This document shows positions 25,921 to 35,230 of a DNA stretch of 64,000 nucleotides, piece after piece; within the stretch, counting starts at the first letter, position 1, and every line of letters starts with the position of its first letter. Below the pieces are notes generated by a model that searched no databases, was not told the origin of the DNA, and saw only the letters and a program-made list of their open reading frames with translations. Both the position numbers and the translations under genes were made by a program. The stretch comes from Pseudomonas benzenivorans (GTDB lineage: Bacteria; Pseudomonadota; Gammaproteobacteria; Pseudomonadales; Pseudomonadaceae): positions 22,003-86,002 of the forward strand of contig NZ_FNCT01000021.1 in the NCBI RefSeq assembly GCF_900100495.1. The letters run 5' to 3'.

Positions 25921-27245
25921 TGAGCTACGAGTTCATCGCGCTGCTGATGTTCTCCTCGATGATGGTATTGCTGCTCACCGGCAAGCGGGTGTTCGGCGCC
26001 ATCGGTTTCGTCGCGGTGCTCGCCGCCTTGCTGCTGTGGGGCGACGGCGGTGCGGAAGTGGCGTTCAACGCGGCCATGAAGCTGATGAAGTGGTATCCGC
26101 TGCTGACCCTGCCGATGTTCGTCTACATGGGCTACATGCTCTCCGAGTCGGGGATCGCCGAAGACCTCTACCGGATGTTCCACGTCTGGATGGGTCCGCT
26201 GCACGGCGGCCTGGCGATCGGCACCATCGGCCTGATGGTGGTGATCTCGGCGATGAACGGGTTGAGCGTGGCCGGCATGGCGATCGGCGCCAGCATCGCC
26301 CTGCCCGAGCTGCTGCGCCGCGGCTACGACAAGATCATGGTCACCGGGGTGATCCAGGCCGGCAGCTCGCTGGGCATCCTGATTCCACCGAGCGTGGTGC
26401 TGGTGCTGTACGGCATGATCGCCCGCCAGCCGGTGGGGCAGCTGTGGCTGGCCGGGGTGTTTCCCGGGTTGATGATGGCCGGCCTGTTCGTCCTCTACAT
26501 CGCCATCCGCTGCCGCCTGCGGCCCGAGCTCGGGCCGGCGCTGCCGGAGGAGGAACGCCGGCAGATCAGCCGGGGCGAGAAGCTGCGCCTGCTCCAGGCC
26601 GGCCTGGTGCCGCTGTTCATCTTCCTCTCCATGACCGGCCTGTTCCTGCTGGGCTTCACCAGCCTGGTCGAGAGCTCGGCGGTGGGCGCCGCCGCCGCCA
26701 CCCTGGCCGCCCTGGCCAAGCGCCGGCTGACCGCCAAGGTGATGGAAGAAACCCTGCGCAAGACCCTGGGCATCAGTTGCATGTTCATGTGGATCATCCT
26801 CGCCGCCCTGTGCTTCGGTGCGGTGTTCGACGGGCTGGGCGCGGTACGCGCGATCGAGACCTTCTTCGTCGACCGCCTGGGCCTGGGGCCCTGGCAGATC
26901 CTGATCCTGATGCAGCTGTCGTTCATCCTCATGGGCACCTTTCTCGACGACACCGCCATGCTGGTGATCGTCGCGCCGCTCTACGTGCCGCTGGTCGGCG
27001 CCCTGGGCTTCGACCTGATCTGGTACGGCGTGCTCTACACCATCACCTGCCAGATGGCCTACATGACCCCGCCGTTCGGCTACAACCTGTTCCTCATGCG
27101 TGCCATGGCGCCGCCGGAGGTGAGCCTGCGGGACATCTATGCCTCGGTCACCCCCTTCGTGCTGATCATGGCCCTGGCCCTGGCGCTGGTGATGATTTAC
27201 CCGCAGATCGCCCTGTGGCTGCCGCAGTGGCACTACGCGCGCTGA
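25920..27245 (+). CDS. TRAP transporter large permease (DctM family)
   Basis: The 441-residue protein has about twelve membrane segments. It contains the DctM motifs VISAMNGLSVAGMAIGAS, ILIPPSVVLVLYG and GTFLDDTAMLVIVAPLYVPLV, the last of which belongs to the second Na+/substrate half-site. It catalyses uptake with DctQ and the periplasmic binding protein encoded 170 bp downstream. The organisation Q-M-P with the binding protein last is common. Confidence 0.93.
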   Translation: MSYEFIALLMFSSMMVLLLTGKRVFGAIGFVAVLAALLLWGDGGAEVAFNAAMKLMKWYPLLTLPMFVYMGYMLSESGIAEDLYRMFHVWMGPLHGGLAIGTIGLMVVISAMNGLSVAGMAIGASIALPELLRRGYDKIMVTGVIQAGSSLGILIPPSVVLVLYGMIARQPVGQLWLAGVFPGLMMAGLFVLYIAIRCRLRPELGPALPEEERRQISRGEKLRLLQAGLVPLFIFLSMTGLFLLGFTSLVESSAVGAAAATLAALAKRRLTAKVMEETLRKTLGISCMFMWIILAALCFGAVFDGLGAVRAIETFFVDRLGLGPWQILILMQLSFILMGTFLDDTAMLVIVAPLYVPLVGALGFDLIWYGVLYTITCQMAYMTPPFGYNLFLMRAMAPPEVSLRDIYASVTPFVLIMALALALVMIYPQIALWLPQWHYAR

Positions 27246-27414
27246 CCCCAAGAATTCAGGAAAGGCAGTAAGAAACCGTTGGATCGTTGAGACAGGCATG
27301 CCCCCTATGAGGACCCCTTTGCCCACCTGAACACGCTGCACCGACCTTGCCGGGTCGCAGTGGTGCTATGCGGCTGTATGACATCTGGATCGACACCTAA
27401 TTGGAGATAACAGC

Positions 27415-28467
27415 ATGAGTACGAGACGCAACTTCCTCAAGACTGCCGCGGTCACCACCGGCGCGGTGGGCGCCACCGCCCTGGGCTCGGCGCACATCTA
27501 CGCCGAGGAGCCGAAGAAGATCACCTGGCGGCTGCAGACCTACGCCGGCCCGGCGCTCGGCGAGCACGTGATCAAGCCGTCCATCGATGCCTTCAACCAG
27601 GCGGCCAAGGGCGAGATGGAGATCCAGCTCTACTACGCCGACCAGCTGGTGCCCACCGGCGAGCTGTTCCGCGCCATGCAGCGCGGCACCATCGACGCGG
27701 TGCAGAGCGACGACGATTCGATCGCCGCGCCGGTGGACGTCTCGGTGTTCGGCGGCTACTTCCCCTTCGCCACCCGCTACAGCCTGGACGTGCCCGTGCT
27801 GTTCCACCGCTACGGCCTGAAGGAGATCTGGGAGGAGGCCTACGGCGAGGTCAAGGGCGTCACCTGGCTCGGTGCCGGCGCCTGGGACCCCTGCCATTTC
27901 GCCACGGTCGAGCCGATCAACAGCCTGGCCGACCTCAAGGGCAAGCGCATCTTCACCTTCCCCACCGCCGGCAAGTTCCTGTCGCGTTTCGGCGTGATCC
28001 CGGTGACCCTGCCCTGGGAGGACGTCGAGGTGGCGGTGCAGACCGGCGAACTGGACGGCATCACCTGGTCGGGCATCACCGAGGACTACACCGTCGGCTG
28101 GGCCAACGTCACCAAGTACTTCCTCACCAACAACATCTCCGGCGCCTGGATCGGTTCCTATTTCGCCAACTCGGACAAGTGGGCCGCGGTGCCCGAGCAC
28201 CTCAAGACCCTGTTCAAGCTGTGCATGGACAGCTCCCACTACTACCGCCAGTACTGGTACTGGGGCGGCGAGGCGCAGTTGCGGGTCGAGGGCGGCAAGC
28301 TGCAGCTGACCACCATTCCCGATGCCGAATGGCAGACGGTGGAGGCCGAAGCGCAGAAGTTCTGGGACGAGATCGCCAAGACCAGCCCGCGCTGCGCCAA
28401 GGTCGTCGAGATCTTCAAGAAGTACAACGCGCTGATGGTCAAGGCCGGCCCGCCCTACCGCTACTGA
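27415..28467 (+). CDS. TRAP transporter periplasmic binding protein, Tat-exported, TakP-like
   Basis: The 350-residue protein has a twin-arginine leader (STRRNFLK, cleavage near residue 30) rather than a Sec signal. The mature part begins KKITWRLQTYAGPALGE and includes the conserved arginine segment LKGKRIFTF and YYRQYWYWGGEAQLR. It looks like the TakP/TTHA0766 type of TRAP binding protein, which binds 2-oxo acids or lactate with a metal ion, but the ligand here is not known. It has a separate 169-bp leader and a good GGAGA before its ATG. Between its end and the GS-like gene (28468-28706) I see only GC-rich palindromes. Confidence 0.9.
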   Translation: MSTRRNFLKTAAVTTGAVGATALGSAHIYAEEPKKITWRLQTYAGPALGEHVIKPSIDAFNQAAKGEMEIQLYYADQLVPTGELFRAMQRGTIDAVQSDDDSIAAPVDVSVFGGYFPFATRYSLDVPVLFHRYGLKEIWEEAYGEVKGVTWLGAGAWDPCHFATVEPINSLADLKGKRIFTFPTAGKFLSRFGVIPVTLPWEDVEVAVQTGELDGITWSGITEDYTVGWANVTKYFLTNNISGAWIGSYFANSDKWAAVPEHLKTLFKLCMDSSHYYRQYWYWGGEAQLRVEGGKLQLTTIPDAEWQTVEAEAQKFWDEIAKTSPRCAKVVEIFKKYNALMVKAGPPYRY

Positions 28468-28706
28468 TGCCAGGCCCGGGCCGCGGCGGCCGAGCCGCGG
28501 CTCCGGGCGTGGTGCGCGGCCACTGCCGGGCCGCTGGGTCGGTTCCGCCGAGGCTGGTCGGGCGCAGGCCAGCAAGGCCCGCGCCGGCTGGTGCAAGGCG
28601 TGCCTGCGCCACGCCCCGGCCCCGTAGGAGCGGCGGGGACGCCCAGTTCCATGGCCGCGAATCGCAGGCAACAACTCAGAACCAGAATAAAAAGACAGGG
28701 GTGCAT

Positions 28707-30080
28707 ATGCTCAATCCGCGGGATGTAAAGACCATCGGCGATGCCAAGCGCATCGTCGAAGAACGCGGCCTCAGCCACGTCAAGGTCGGGGTCTTCGACA
28801 ACGACGGGGTGATGCGCGGCAAGTACCTGAGCCGCAGCAAATTCTTCTCCGCCCTCGACAGCGGCTTCGCCTTCTGCGACGTGGTGCTGGGCTGGGACGT
28901 CAAGGACCAGCTCTACGACAACGCCAGCTACACCGGCTGGCACACCGGCTACCCGGACGCGCCGGTGCGCGTGCTGCCGCACACCTGCCGGGATATACCG
29001 TTCGAGGGCGGCATGCTGCTGTTCATCTGCGAGTTCGCCGAGGGCGCCGAGAAGGTCTGCCCGCGCGCCACCCTGCGGCGGGTGCTCGAACGCTGCCAGG
29101 CGCTGGGCTTCGACGCCTATGCCGCGCTGGAATACGAGTTCTTCATGTTCGACGAAACCCCGGAGTCGGCGCGCGAGAAGGGCTTCCGTAATCTCAAGCC
29201 CTTCACCCCGGACTGGTTCGGCTACTCGACCATCCGCAACTCGGTGCATGCCGAGCTGTACCACGAGATCCTCCAGCTGGCCGAGCAGATGGACTTCCCC
29301 ATCGAAGGCCTGCACACCGAGACCGGTCCCGGCGTCATCGAAGCCGCCATCGCCTACGACCACGCCGAAGCCGCGGCGGACAAGGGCGCGCTGTTCAAGA
29401 CCTTCATGAAGGTGCTGGCCCAGCGCAACGGCCTGATGGCCACCTTCATGGCCAAGTGGTCGGGCAAGTACCCGGGGCAGAGCGGGCACATCCACGTCTC
29501 CCTGCGCGACCGCGCCAGCGGCAAGTCGGCCTTCTACGACCCCAGCCAGGCGCACAACATGAGCCAGGTCCAGCGCCAGTTCATCGCCGGCCAGCAGCGC
29601 CTGATGCCCGAGTTCCTGTGCATGGTGGCGCCAACCCTGAACAGCTACCGGCGCCTGATTCCCGGCTTCTGGGCGCCGACCGACGCCACCTGGGGCGTGG
29701 AGAACCGTACCGCGGCGCTGCGCGTGATCCCCGGCAGCGACAAGTCGCAGCGCCAGGAGTATCGCCTCGGCGCGGCGGACGGCAATCCCTACCTGACCCT
29801 CGCCGTAGCCATCGGCTCCGGCCTGTACGGGGTGATGCAGCAGTGGCAGCCGACCGAGCCGGTGTCCGGCAACGCCTACGCCATGAAGCACCCCGAGGAG
29901 CTGGCCCTGCCGCGCACCCTGTGGGATGCGGCGCAGCGCCTGAAGGCCTCCCAGGCGGCGCGCGAGCTGTTCGGCGATCCGTTCGTCGAGCATTTCGCCG
30001 CCAGCCGCGAATGGGAGGAACGTGAATACCGGCGGCACGTCAGCGACTGGGAGCTGGATCGCTACTTCGAGATCATCTGA
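28707..30080 (+). CDS. Glutamine synthetase family gamma-glutamyl ligase (PuuA/IpuC-like)
   Basis: The 457-residue protein is a GlnA-superfamily ligase. It has the catalytic-domain motifs ALEYEFFMFDE, EGLHTETGPGVIEAAI (metal-binding glutamates), GQSGHIHVSLRD (ATP/ammonia histidine region) and the arginine block NSYRRLIPGFWAPTDATWGVENRTAALRV. The N-terminal part differs from true GlnA and it lacks a GlnA adenylylation loop, so it probably gamma-glutamylates an amine or amino alcohol. It is followed by aldehyde and alcohol dehydrogenases that could oxidise a glutamylated alcohol. The ATG follows AGGGG. Confidence 0.85.
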   Translation: MLNPRDVKTIGDAKRIVEERGLSHVKVGVFDNDGVMRGKYLSRSKFFSALDSGFAFCDVVLGWDVKDQLYDNASYTGWHTGYPDAPVRVLPHTCRDIPFEGGMLLFICEFAEGAEKVCPRATLRRVLERCQALGFDAYAALEYEFFMFDETPESAREKGFRNLKPFTPDWFGYSTIRNSVHAELYHEILQLAEQMDFPIEGLHTETGPGVIEAAIAYDHAEAAADKGALFKTFMKVLAQRNGLMATFMAKWSGKYPGQSGHIHVSLRDRASGKSAFYDPSQAHNMSQVQRQFIAGQQRLMPEFLCMVAPTLNSYRRLIPGFWAPTDATWGVENRTAALRVIPGSDKSQRQEYRLGAADGNPYLTLAVAIGSGLYGVMQQWQPTEPVSGNAYAMKHPEELALPRTLWDAAQRLKASQAARELFGDPFVEHFAASREWEEREYRRHVSDWELDRYFEII

Positions 30081-30087
30081 ATGTCTT

Positions 30088-30207
30088 CCCCTCACCCTAA
30101 CCCTCTCCCAGGGGGAGAGGGGACTGGCTCGGTGTGGCGGCGGAGTACGAAGTCAAGGCCGGGCAGCGTCAACCCCCTCTCCCTCCGGGAGAGGGCTGGG
30201 GTGAGGG
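30088..30207. repeat. CCCTCACCC/GGGTGAGGG palindromic repeat
   Basis: CCTCACCCTAACCCTCTCCC at the left is mirrored by GGGAGAGGGCTGGGGTGAGG at the right. It fills the gap between the GS-like and aldehyde dehydrogenase genes. Confidence 0.8.
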
Positions 30208-30228
30208 CTGGATCCCACGGAGCACGCA

Positions 30229-31617
30229 ATGAACAAACTGCAATGCATATCCCCCATCGACGGCTCGCTGTATGTCGAGCGCGAGCTGGCTTCGGCCGGT
30301 GAGATCCAGGCGGCCCTGGCCAAGGCCGAGCTGGCGCAGCAGCGCTGGCGGCAGACCCCGGTGGCCGAGCGCGTGGCCATCGGCCGCCGGGCCATCGCCG
30401 CCTTCGCCGCCAAGGAAGCGCAATTGGCCGAAGAACTCTGCTGGATGATGGGCCGGCCGATCCGCTACGCCGCCGGCGAGATCCGCGGCTTCGTCGAGCG
30501 CGCCAGCTACATGGCCGATATTGCCGAGAGCGCCCTGGCCGACATCCAGTTGCCGGACAAGCCCGGCTTCACCCGCTTCATCCGCCGCGAGCCGCTCGGC
30601 GTGGCCCTGGTCATTGCGCCCTGGAACTACCCCTACCTGACCGCGGTGAACGCCGTGGTGCCGGCGCTGCTGGCCGGCAACGCGGTGCTGCTCAAGCATT
30701 CGGCGCAGACCCCGCTGTGCGCCGAACGGATGGTCGCGGCCTTCGCCGAGGCCGGCCTGCCCGACGGCGTGTTCCAGTACCTGCACCTGAGCCACGCCGA
30801 TACCGAGCGGCTGATCAAGGCGCCGGCGATCCAGCACGTGTCCTTCACCGGCTCGGTGGCGGGCGGCACCATGGTCGAGCACGCGGCGGCGGGGCGCTTC
30901 ATCAGCGTCGGCCTGGAGCTGGGCGGCAAGGACCCGGCCTACGTGCGCGCCGACGCCGACCTGGCCCATGCGGTGGCCACCGCCATCGACGGCGCCTTCT
31001 TCAACTCCGGGCAATCCTGCTGCGGTATCGAGCGCATCTATGTGCACCAGTCGCTGTTCGAGGCCTTCGTCGAACAGGCGGTGGCGCTGGTCAAGCAATA
31101 CCAACTCGGCCGCTCCGACGACCCGGAGACCACCCTCGGCCCGCTGGTGCGCGCCGAAGCGGCGGATTTCGTCCGCGAGCAGATCGCCGAGGCGGTGGCC
31201 CAGGGCGCCACCGCGCATATCGACCCGGACAACTTCGCCCTCGACCAACCCGGCAGCGCCTACCTGGCGCCGCAGGTGCTGACCGGCGTGCACCACGGCA
31301 TGCGGGTGATGACCGAGGAGTCCTTCGGCCCGGTGGTTGGCATCCAGAAGGTCGCGGACGACGAGGAGGCGCTGGCGCTGATGAACGACAGCGAGTTCGG
31401 CCTCACCGCCGCCATCTTCAGCCGCGACGAAGCCGCTGCCCTGGCCCTGGCCGAGCGGGTCGAGGCCGGCACCGTGTTCCTCAACCGCTGCGACTACCTC
31501 GACCCGGCCCTGGCCTGGAGCGGGGTGAAGCACTCCGGACGCGGCTGCAGCCTGTCGAGCCTCGGCTACGAGCACCTGACCCGGCCGAAATCCTTCCATC
31601 TGAAAACCAAGTTGTGA
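30229..31617 (+). CDS. NAD(P)-dependent aldehyde dehydrogenase
   Basis: The 462-residue enzyme has the cofactor segment APWNYPY (130-136), FTGSVAGG, the general base in LELGGKDP (Glu230) and the catalytic cysteine in FNSGQSC (Cys264). It resembles semialdehyde dehydrogenases, but the substrate cannot be read from sequence. It oxidises an aldehyde to the acid, probably the product of the alcohol dehydrogenase that starts seven bases after its stop. The two enzymes and the GS-like ligase form a plausible pathway. Confidence 0.9.
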   Translation: MNKLQCISPIDGSLYVERELASAGEIQAALAKAELAQQRWRQTPVAERVAIGRRAIAAFAAKEAQLAEELCWMMGRPIRYAAGEIRGFVERASYMADIAESALADIQLPDKPGFTRFIRREPLGVALVIAPWNYPYLTAVNAVVPALLAGNAVLLKHSAQTPLCAERMVAAFAEAGLPDGVFQYLHLSHADTERLIKAPAIQHVSFTGSVAGGTMVEHAAAGRFISVGLELGGKDPAYVRADADLAHAVATAIDGAFFNSGQSCCGIERIYVHQSLFEAFVEQAVALVKQYQLGRSDDPETTLGPLVRAEAADFVREQIAEAVAQGATAHIDPDNFALDQPGSAYLAPQVLTGVHHGMRVMTEESFGPVVGIQKVADDEEALALMNDSEFGLTAAIFSRDEAAALALAERVEAGTVFLNRCDYLDPALAWSGVKHSGRGCSLSSLGYEHLTRPKSFHLKTKL

Positions 31618-31624
31618 GGCCGCC

Positions 31625-32794
31625 ATGGACCTGAATCAGTACCGCATGAACTGGAACTACCCGACCTCGATCCGCGTCGGCGCCGGGCGCATCGTCGAAC
31701 TGCCCGCCGCCTGCCGCACCCTCGGCATGAGCGCGCCGCTGCTGGTCACCGACCCCGGCCTGGCCGCCTTGCCGCTGATCGACCGGGCGCTGCTGCAGTG
31801 CCGCGACGACGGCCTCAAGACCGAACTGTTCGCCGCGATCAAGGGCAACCCCACCGGGCAGAACGTGATGGACGGCGTCGCCGCCTTCAAGGCCGGCGGC
31901 CACGACGGGGTGATCGCCTTCGGCGGCGGCTCGGCGCTGGACGCCGGCAAGGCCATCGCCCTGATGGTCGGCCAGAGCCGCCCGCTGTGGGACTTCGAGG
32001 ATGTTGGCGACAACGCGGGCCGCGTCGACGTCACCGGCATGGCCCCGGTGGTGGCGGTGCCGACCACCGCCGGCACCGGCTCGGAAGTCGGCCGCGCCTC
32101 GGTGATCACCGACGAGGCCGAGCACGTCAAGCGCATCATCTTCCACCCCAGGATGCTCCCCGCGCTGGTCATCCTCGACCCGCAACTGTGTCTCGGCCTG
32201 CCGGCGAAGATCACCGCCGCCACCGGCATGGACGCCCTGTCGCACAGCCTCGAGGCCTACTGCTCGCCGCTGTTCCACCCCATGGCCGAAGGCATCGCCC
32301 TGGAAGGCATGCGCCTGGTCCAGCAGTACCTGCCGCGCGCGGTGGCCAAGGGCAGCGACGTCGAGGCGCGCCTGCACATGCTGGTGGCCTCGAGCATGGG
32401 CGCCACCGCCTTCCAGCGCGGCCTCGGCGCCATGCACGCCCTGGCCCATCCCCTCGGCGCGCTGTACGACGCCCACCACGGCCTGCTCAACGCGGTGCTG
32501 ATGCCCTATGTGCTGCAGGCCAACCAGAGCGGCATCGGGCCGCAGATGGAGCGCCTGGCGCGCTACCTCAACCTGGCCAAACCCGGCTTCGCCGGCGTGC
32601 TCGACTGGGTGCTGCAACTGCGCAGCGAAATCGGCATCCCCCACAGCCTGAGCGAAATCGGCATCGACGACACCCGCATCGACCAGGTCGGGCTGATGGC
32701 CGAAGCCGACCCGTCGGCGGGGACCAATCCGGTTGGTTTTAGTGCGAGTGAGTACAGTCAGTTGTTTGGCAGGGCGTTGCGGGGGCAATTGTAG
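31625..32794 (+). CDS. Iron-containing (group III) alcohol dehydrogenase
   Basis: The 389-residue protein has the group III cofactor motif AFGGGSALDAGKA, PTTAGTGSEV, and metal ligands within DALSHSLEAY and GLGAMHALAHPLGALYDAHHG. It interconverts an alcohol and an aldehyde with NAD(P). Its position directly after the aldehyde dehydrogenase suggests sequential oxidation of a primary alcohol. Related enzymes act on lactaldehyde, 1,3-propanediol or 4-hydroxybutyrate; which one applies here is open. Confidence 0.9.
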   Translation: MDLNQYRMNWNYPTSIRVGAGRIVELPAACRTLGMSAPLLVTDPGLAALPLIDRALLQCRDDGLKTELFAAIKGNPTGQNVMDGVAAFKAGGHDGVIAFGGGSALDAGKAIALMVGQSRPLWDFEDVGDNAGRVDVTGMAPVVAVPTTAGTGSEVGRASVITDEAEHVKRIIFHPRMLPALVILDPQLCLGLPAKITAATGMDALSHSLEAYCSPLFHPMAEGIALEGMRLVQQYLPRAVAKGSDVEARLHMLVASSMGATAFQRGLGAMHALAHPLGALYDAHHGLLNAVLMPYVLQANQSGIGPQMERLARYLNLAKPGFAGVLDWVLQLRSEIGIPHSLSEIGIDDTRIDQVGLMAEADPSAGTNPVGFSASEYSQLFGRALRGQL

Positions 32795-32806
32795 AGCGAA
32801 GCGAAT

Positions 32807-33139
32807 TCATGAAGCAGGCAGATGGCGGCGCACCCGGTCATGCAGAAGTGCGACCAGCGCCGGCTCCATGAATTCGTAATCGTCGGGAATGTTGAGGCAG
32901 ATGACGCGCTTGTTTGCCAGGGAGGCTTTGAACCTGGCAGCAAGCTTCGCGCGATGAGTCCGCTCCATGACAAAGACCAGATCGGCCCACGCCAGCAACT
33001 CGGGAGAAACTGGAGTGTCGGCATCATGGTTGATGCCGGCAGACGACGTTTCGACGCCAGGCCAGTCGGCAAAGACATCCTCGGCTGTAGGGCTGCGGAG
33101 GCGGTTCTTGCCGCAAATGAACAACACTTTTAGCGTCAA
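32807..33139 (-). CDS. Low-molecular-weight protein tyrosine phosphatase-like protein
   Basis: The 110-residue protein starts MTLKVLFICGKNRLRSPTAE, where CGKNRLRS fits the C-x5-R-S/T phosphate loop, followed by SSAGINHDADTPVSPELL and WADLVFVMERTH. This is the short COG4551-type relative of LMW phosphatases found alone in many bacteria. Its substrate is unknown. It is transcribed toward the alcohol dehydrogenase gene, 12 bp away. Confidence 0.8.
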   Translation of the reverse strand: MTLKVLFICGKNRLRSPTAEDVFADWPGVETSSAGINHDADTPVSPELLAWADLVFVMERTHRAKLAARFKASLANKRVICLNIPDDYEFMEPALVALLHDRVRRHLPAS

Positions 33140-33388
33140 AGTTGCTCCTGTTGCCTAACGCCCAATCTCTCCGAAATCCCGACGCGAAGCGTAGGCAAGT
33201 CCCTGGCAGCGCGGCTAGTCATTTTTGTGTTGATAAATGAATCCGCCCTTTTTTCTCGCGGAGTCGGGATTTTTGGTGCGCGGGTATCGAGGCGGTTTTG
33301 GGGTGAACGGTGGTCAGTGGGCGCGATAGCGAGTGGTCAGGCTGAGCAGATCAAGACCCGTTGAGATCGACACTCAGCCGTAGAAGCA

Positions 33389-33466
33389 GGTGGACAAGAA
33401 GGCGTTGTCCACCCTACATAACTCTCAAGTTCGCGTAGGGTGGAAAACCGCGGAGCGTTTTCCACC
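33389..33466. repeat. Two adjacent small palindromes
   Basis: GGTGGACAA/TTGTCCACC lies at 33389-33413 and GGTGGAAAA/TTTTCCACC at 33439-33466, both tied to GTAGGG/CCCTAC ends. The rest of the 33140-33545 gap shows no gene. Confidence 0.65.
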
Positions 33467-33545
33467 AGTGGTGATCCAGGCTACCCCGCTGTTTTCTCCT
33501 CCGTGGTTTAACGCCTCAATCGCAGCGTACGGCCATCTACAAAGG

Positions 33546-34559
33546 TCAGCCGTTTCGATAGATATAGCTATACGCGTTAATCGCTGGCACACCACCGAGA
33601 TGTGCATAGAGAACCTTCGACCCATCCGGGAAAAAACCCTTGCGGACCAGATCAATGAGGCCTTGCATGGATTTTCCCTCATAGACCGGGTCCGTCATCA
33701 TGCCTTCCATGCGAGCGCATAATCGAATGGCTGCATTGGTCTCCTCTGACGGAATGCCATAGGCCGGATAGGCGTATTCTTCCCGAAGGATCACATCGTC
33801 AGCTGTGATTTCCTGGCCAAGCCCAACAAGCTCGGCCGTATGCTGAGCGATTGCCAACACTTGAGCCCTGGTTTGTTCAGGTGTGCCGGAGGCGTCGATA
33901 CCGATCACATGGCGAGCACGACCATCCTTAGCGAATCCCACCAGCATGCCCGCATGCGTCGAGCCGGTCACCGTGCAGACGATGATGTAATCAAATTTGA
34001 TCCCCATCTGCGCCTCTTGCTCGCGTACTTCTTCGGCGAAGCCGACATAGCCGAGACCGCCATATTTGTGCACGGACGCACCGGCGGGAATGGCATAGGG
34101 TTTGCCTCCTTTCGCCTTGACGTCTTCTAGTGCCCGCTCCCAGCTCTCGCGGATACCGATATCGAAACCTGCGTCGGCGAATTCAATCTCCGCTCCCAGC
34201 ACGCGGCTCATCAGGATATTCCCAACCCGGTCGTAGACCGCATCCTGGAATGGAACCCAGCTTTCTTGAACGAGCCGGCACTTCATACCGAGTTTGGCAG
34301 CGACAGCCGCGACCTGGCGCGTGTGGTTTGACTGGACGCCACCGATGCTTACCAGTGTGTCTGCATGCGAGGCAATGGCATCGGGAACGATATATTCCAG
34401 CTTGCGGATCTTGTTGCCGCCAAACGCCAGTCCAGAGTTGCAATCCTCTCGTTTGGCATATAGCTGGATATTGCCACCGAGGCACTCCGATAGGCGATTC
34501 AGTTTCTCAATTGGGGTTGGGCCGAACATGAGTGGATAGCGTTCAAATTTCTCCAGCAT
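33546..34559 (-). CDS. acdS: 1-aminocyclopropane-1-carboxylate (ACC) deaminase
   Basis: The 337-residue PLP enzyme has Lys50 in GGNKIRKLEY as the Schiff-base lysine, SIGGVQSNHTRQ, and the residues that separate true ACC deaminase from D-cysteine desulfhydrase: Tyr293-Glu294 in VYEGKSMQG and Leu321 in YAHLGG. These match Tyr294, Glu295 and Leu322 of the characterised Pseudomonas enzyme with a one-residue shift. It converts ACC, the plant ethylene precursor, to 2-oxobutyrate and ammonia. The gene is visibly less GC-rich than its neighbours and no Lrp-type acdR lies beside it. Confidence 0.93.
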   Translation of the reverse strand: MLEKFERYPLMFGPTPIEKLNRLSECLGGNIQLYAKREDCNSGLAFGGNKIRKLEYIVPDAIASHADTLVSIGGVQSNHTRQVAAVAAKLGMKCRLVQESWVPFQDAVYDRVGNILMSRVLGAEIEFADAGFDIGIRESWERALEDVKAKGGKPYAIPAGASVHKYGGLGYVGFAEEVREQEAQMGIKFDYIIVCTVTGSTHAGMLVGFAKDGRARHVIGIDASGTPEQTRAQVLAIAQHTAELVGLGQEITADDVILREEYAYPAYGIPSEETNAAIRLCARMEGMMTDPVYEGKSMQGLIDLVRKGFFPDGSKVLYAHLGGVPAINAYSYIYRNG

Positions 34560-34921
34560 GGCCGTTCTCCAATTTACTTAGGAGCTGTTTTTACTCTAGC
34601 AGAGAGCACATGAGAGGGCGTGCGTCAGCCAGCGCTTGAAGGAAGCGCATCATGAGTGGCTACAAAATCTAGCGCCTGAATTAAGCCGAGCCGTGGAGCG
34701 GCTTCGGCTTGCTTGAATGCCGTAATGGACTCTCCTTGCGCCACACTTCCGCGAACCGAACAGTTCGCGGGGATCGTCGGGCGCTCGGTGTCCGCTGGCG
34801 GAGTTGTGAAAGTTGTCGACTGTCGCTGTACTTGAGTATTGCCAGGGCGCCCGCGAGATGCTTAACCACGTGGTGGTGCTGTACCGCAGTTCGCTTGCGC
34901 AATCCGCCGGGAGGGCCGCCG
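34560..34921. other. Gap with hairpins, no recognised gene
   Basis: A stem AAGCCGAGCCG/CGGCTTCGGCTT lies at 34683-34710 and a smaller GCGAAC/GTTCGC stem near 34753-34772. The upstream part of the plus-strand frame that enters the next gene is not convincing coding sequence. Confidence 0.4.
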
Positions 34922-35218
34922 ATGAATAAGCCCAGCACCAGCTACCTGCCGACCCACGACGGCCATCGCGGCGCGATCATCAAGTGGCCGGTGAACTGTC
35001 ATCAGGCCTTCGACAAGGGCGTGGCCAGCGCCCAGACCTGGCTGACCAGCGACAACACCGGCTGGCTGTGGGCCAACCTGATTCTCGAGCGCGACGCGCT
35101 GCCCCCAGGGGCACAGCGGCGGGCCTTCGAGATCGGTTTCCTCAGCCGGGTGCACCAGCGCTTGTGCTCGCCGTTCGGCGGCAATCACCAGGCCCGGAAA
35201 ACCTGCCTGAAGCTTTGA
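34922..35218 (+). CDS. Hypothetical protein, possibly related to the LasR antiactivator QslA
   Basis: The 98-residue product starts at an ATG preceded by GGGAGGG. It has the segments WPVNCHQAFDKGVASAQTWL, TGWLWANLILERD and RRAFEIGFLSRVHQRLCSPFGG. The arrangement reminds me of the QslA family, small proteins that bind LasR-type regulators, but I cannot confirm this without a search. No LuxR gene lies nearby. If the match fails it is simply an unassigned small cytoplasmic protein. Confidence 0.55.
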   Translation: MNKPSTSYLPTHDGHRGAIIKWPVNCHQAFDKGVASAQTWLTSDNTGWLWANLILERDALPPGAQRRAFEIGFLSRVHQRLCSPFGGNHQARKTCLKL

Positions 35219-35230
35219 ACGACACAGCTC

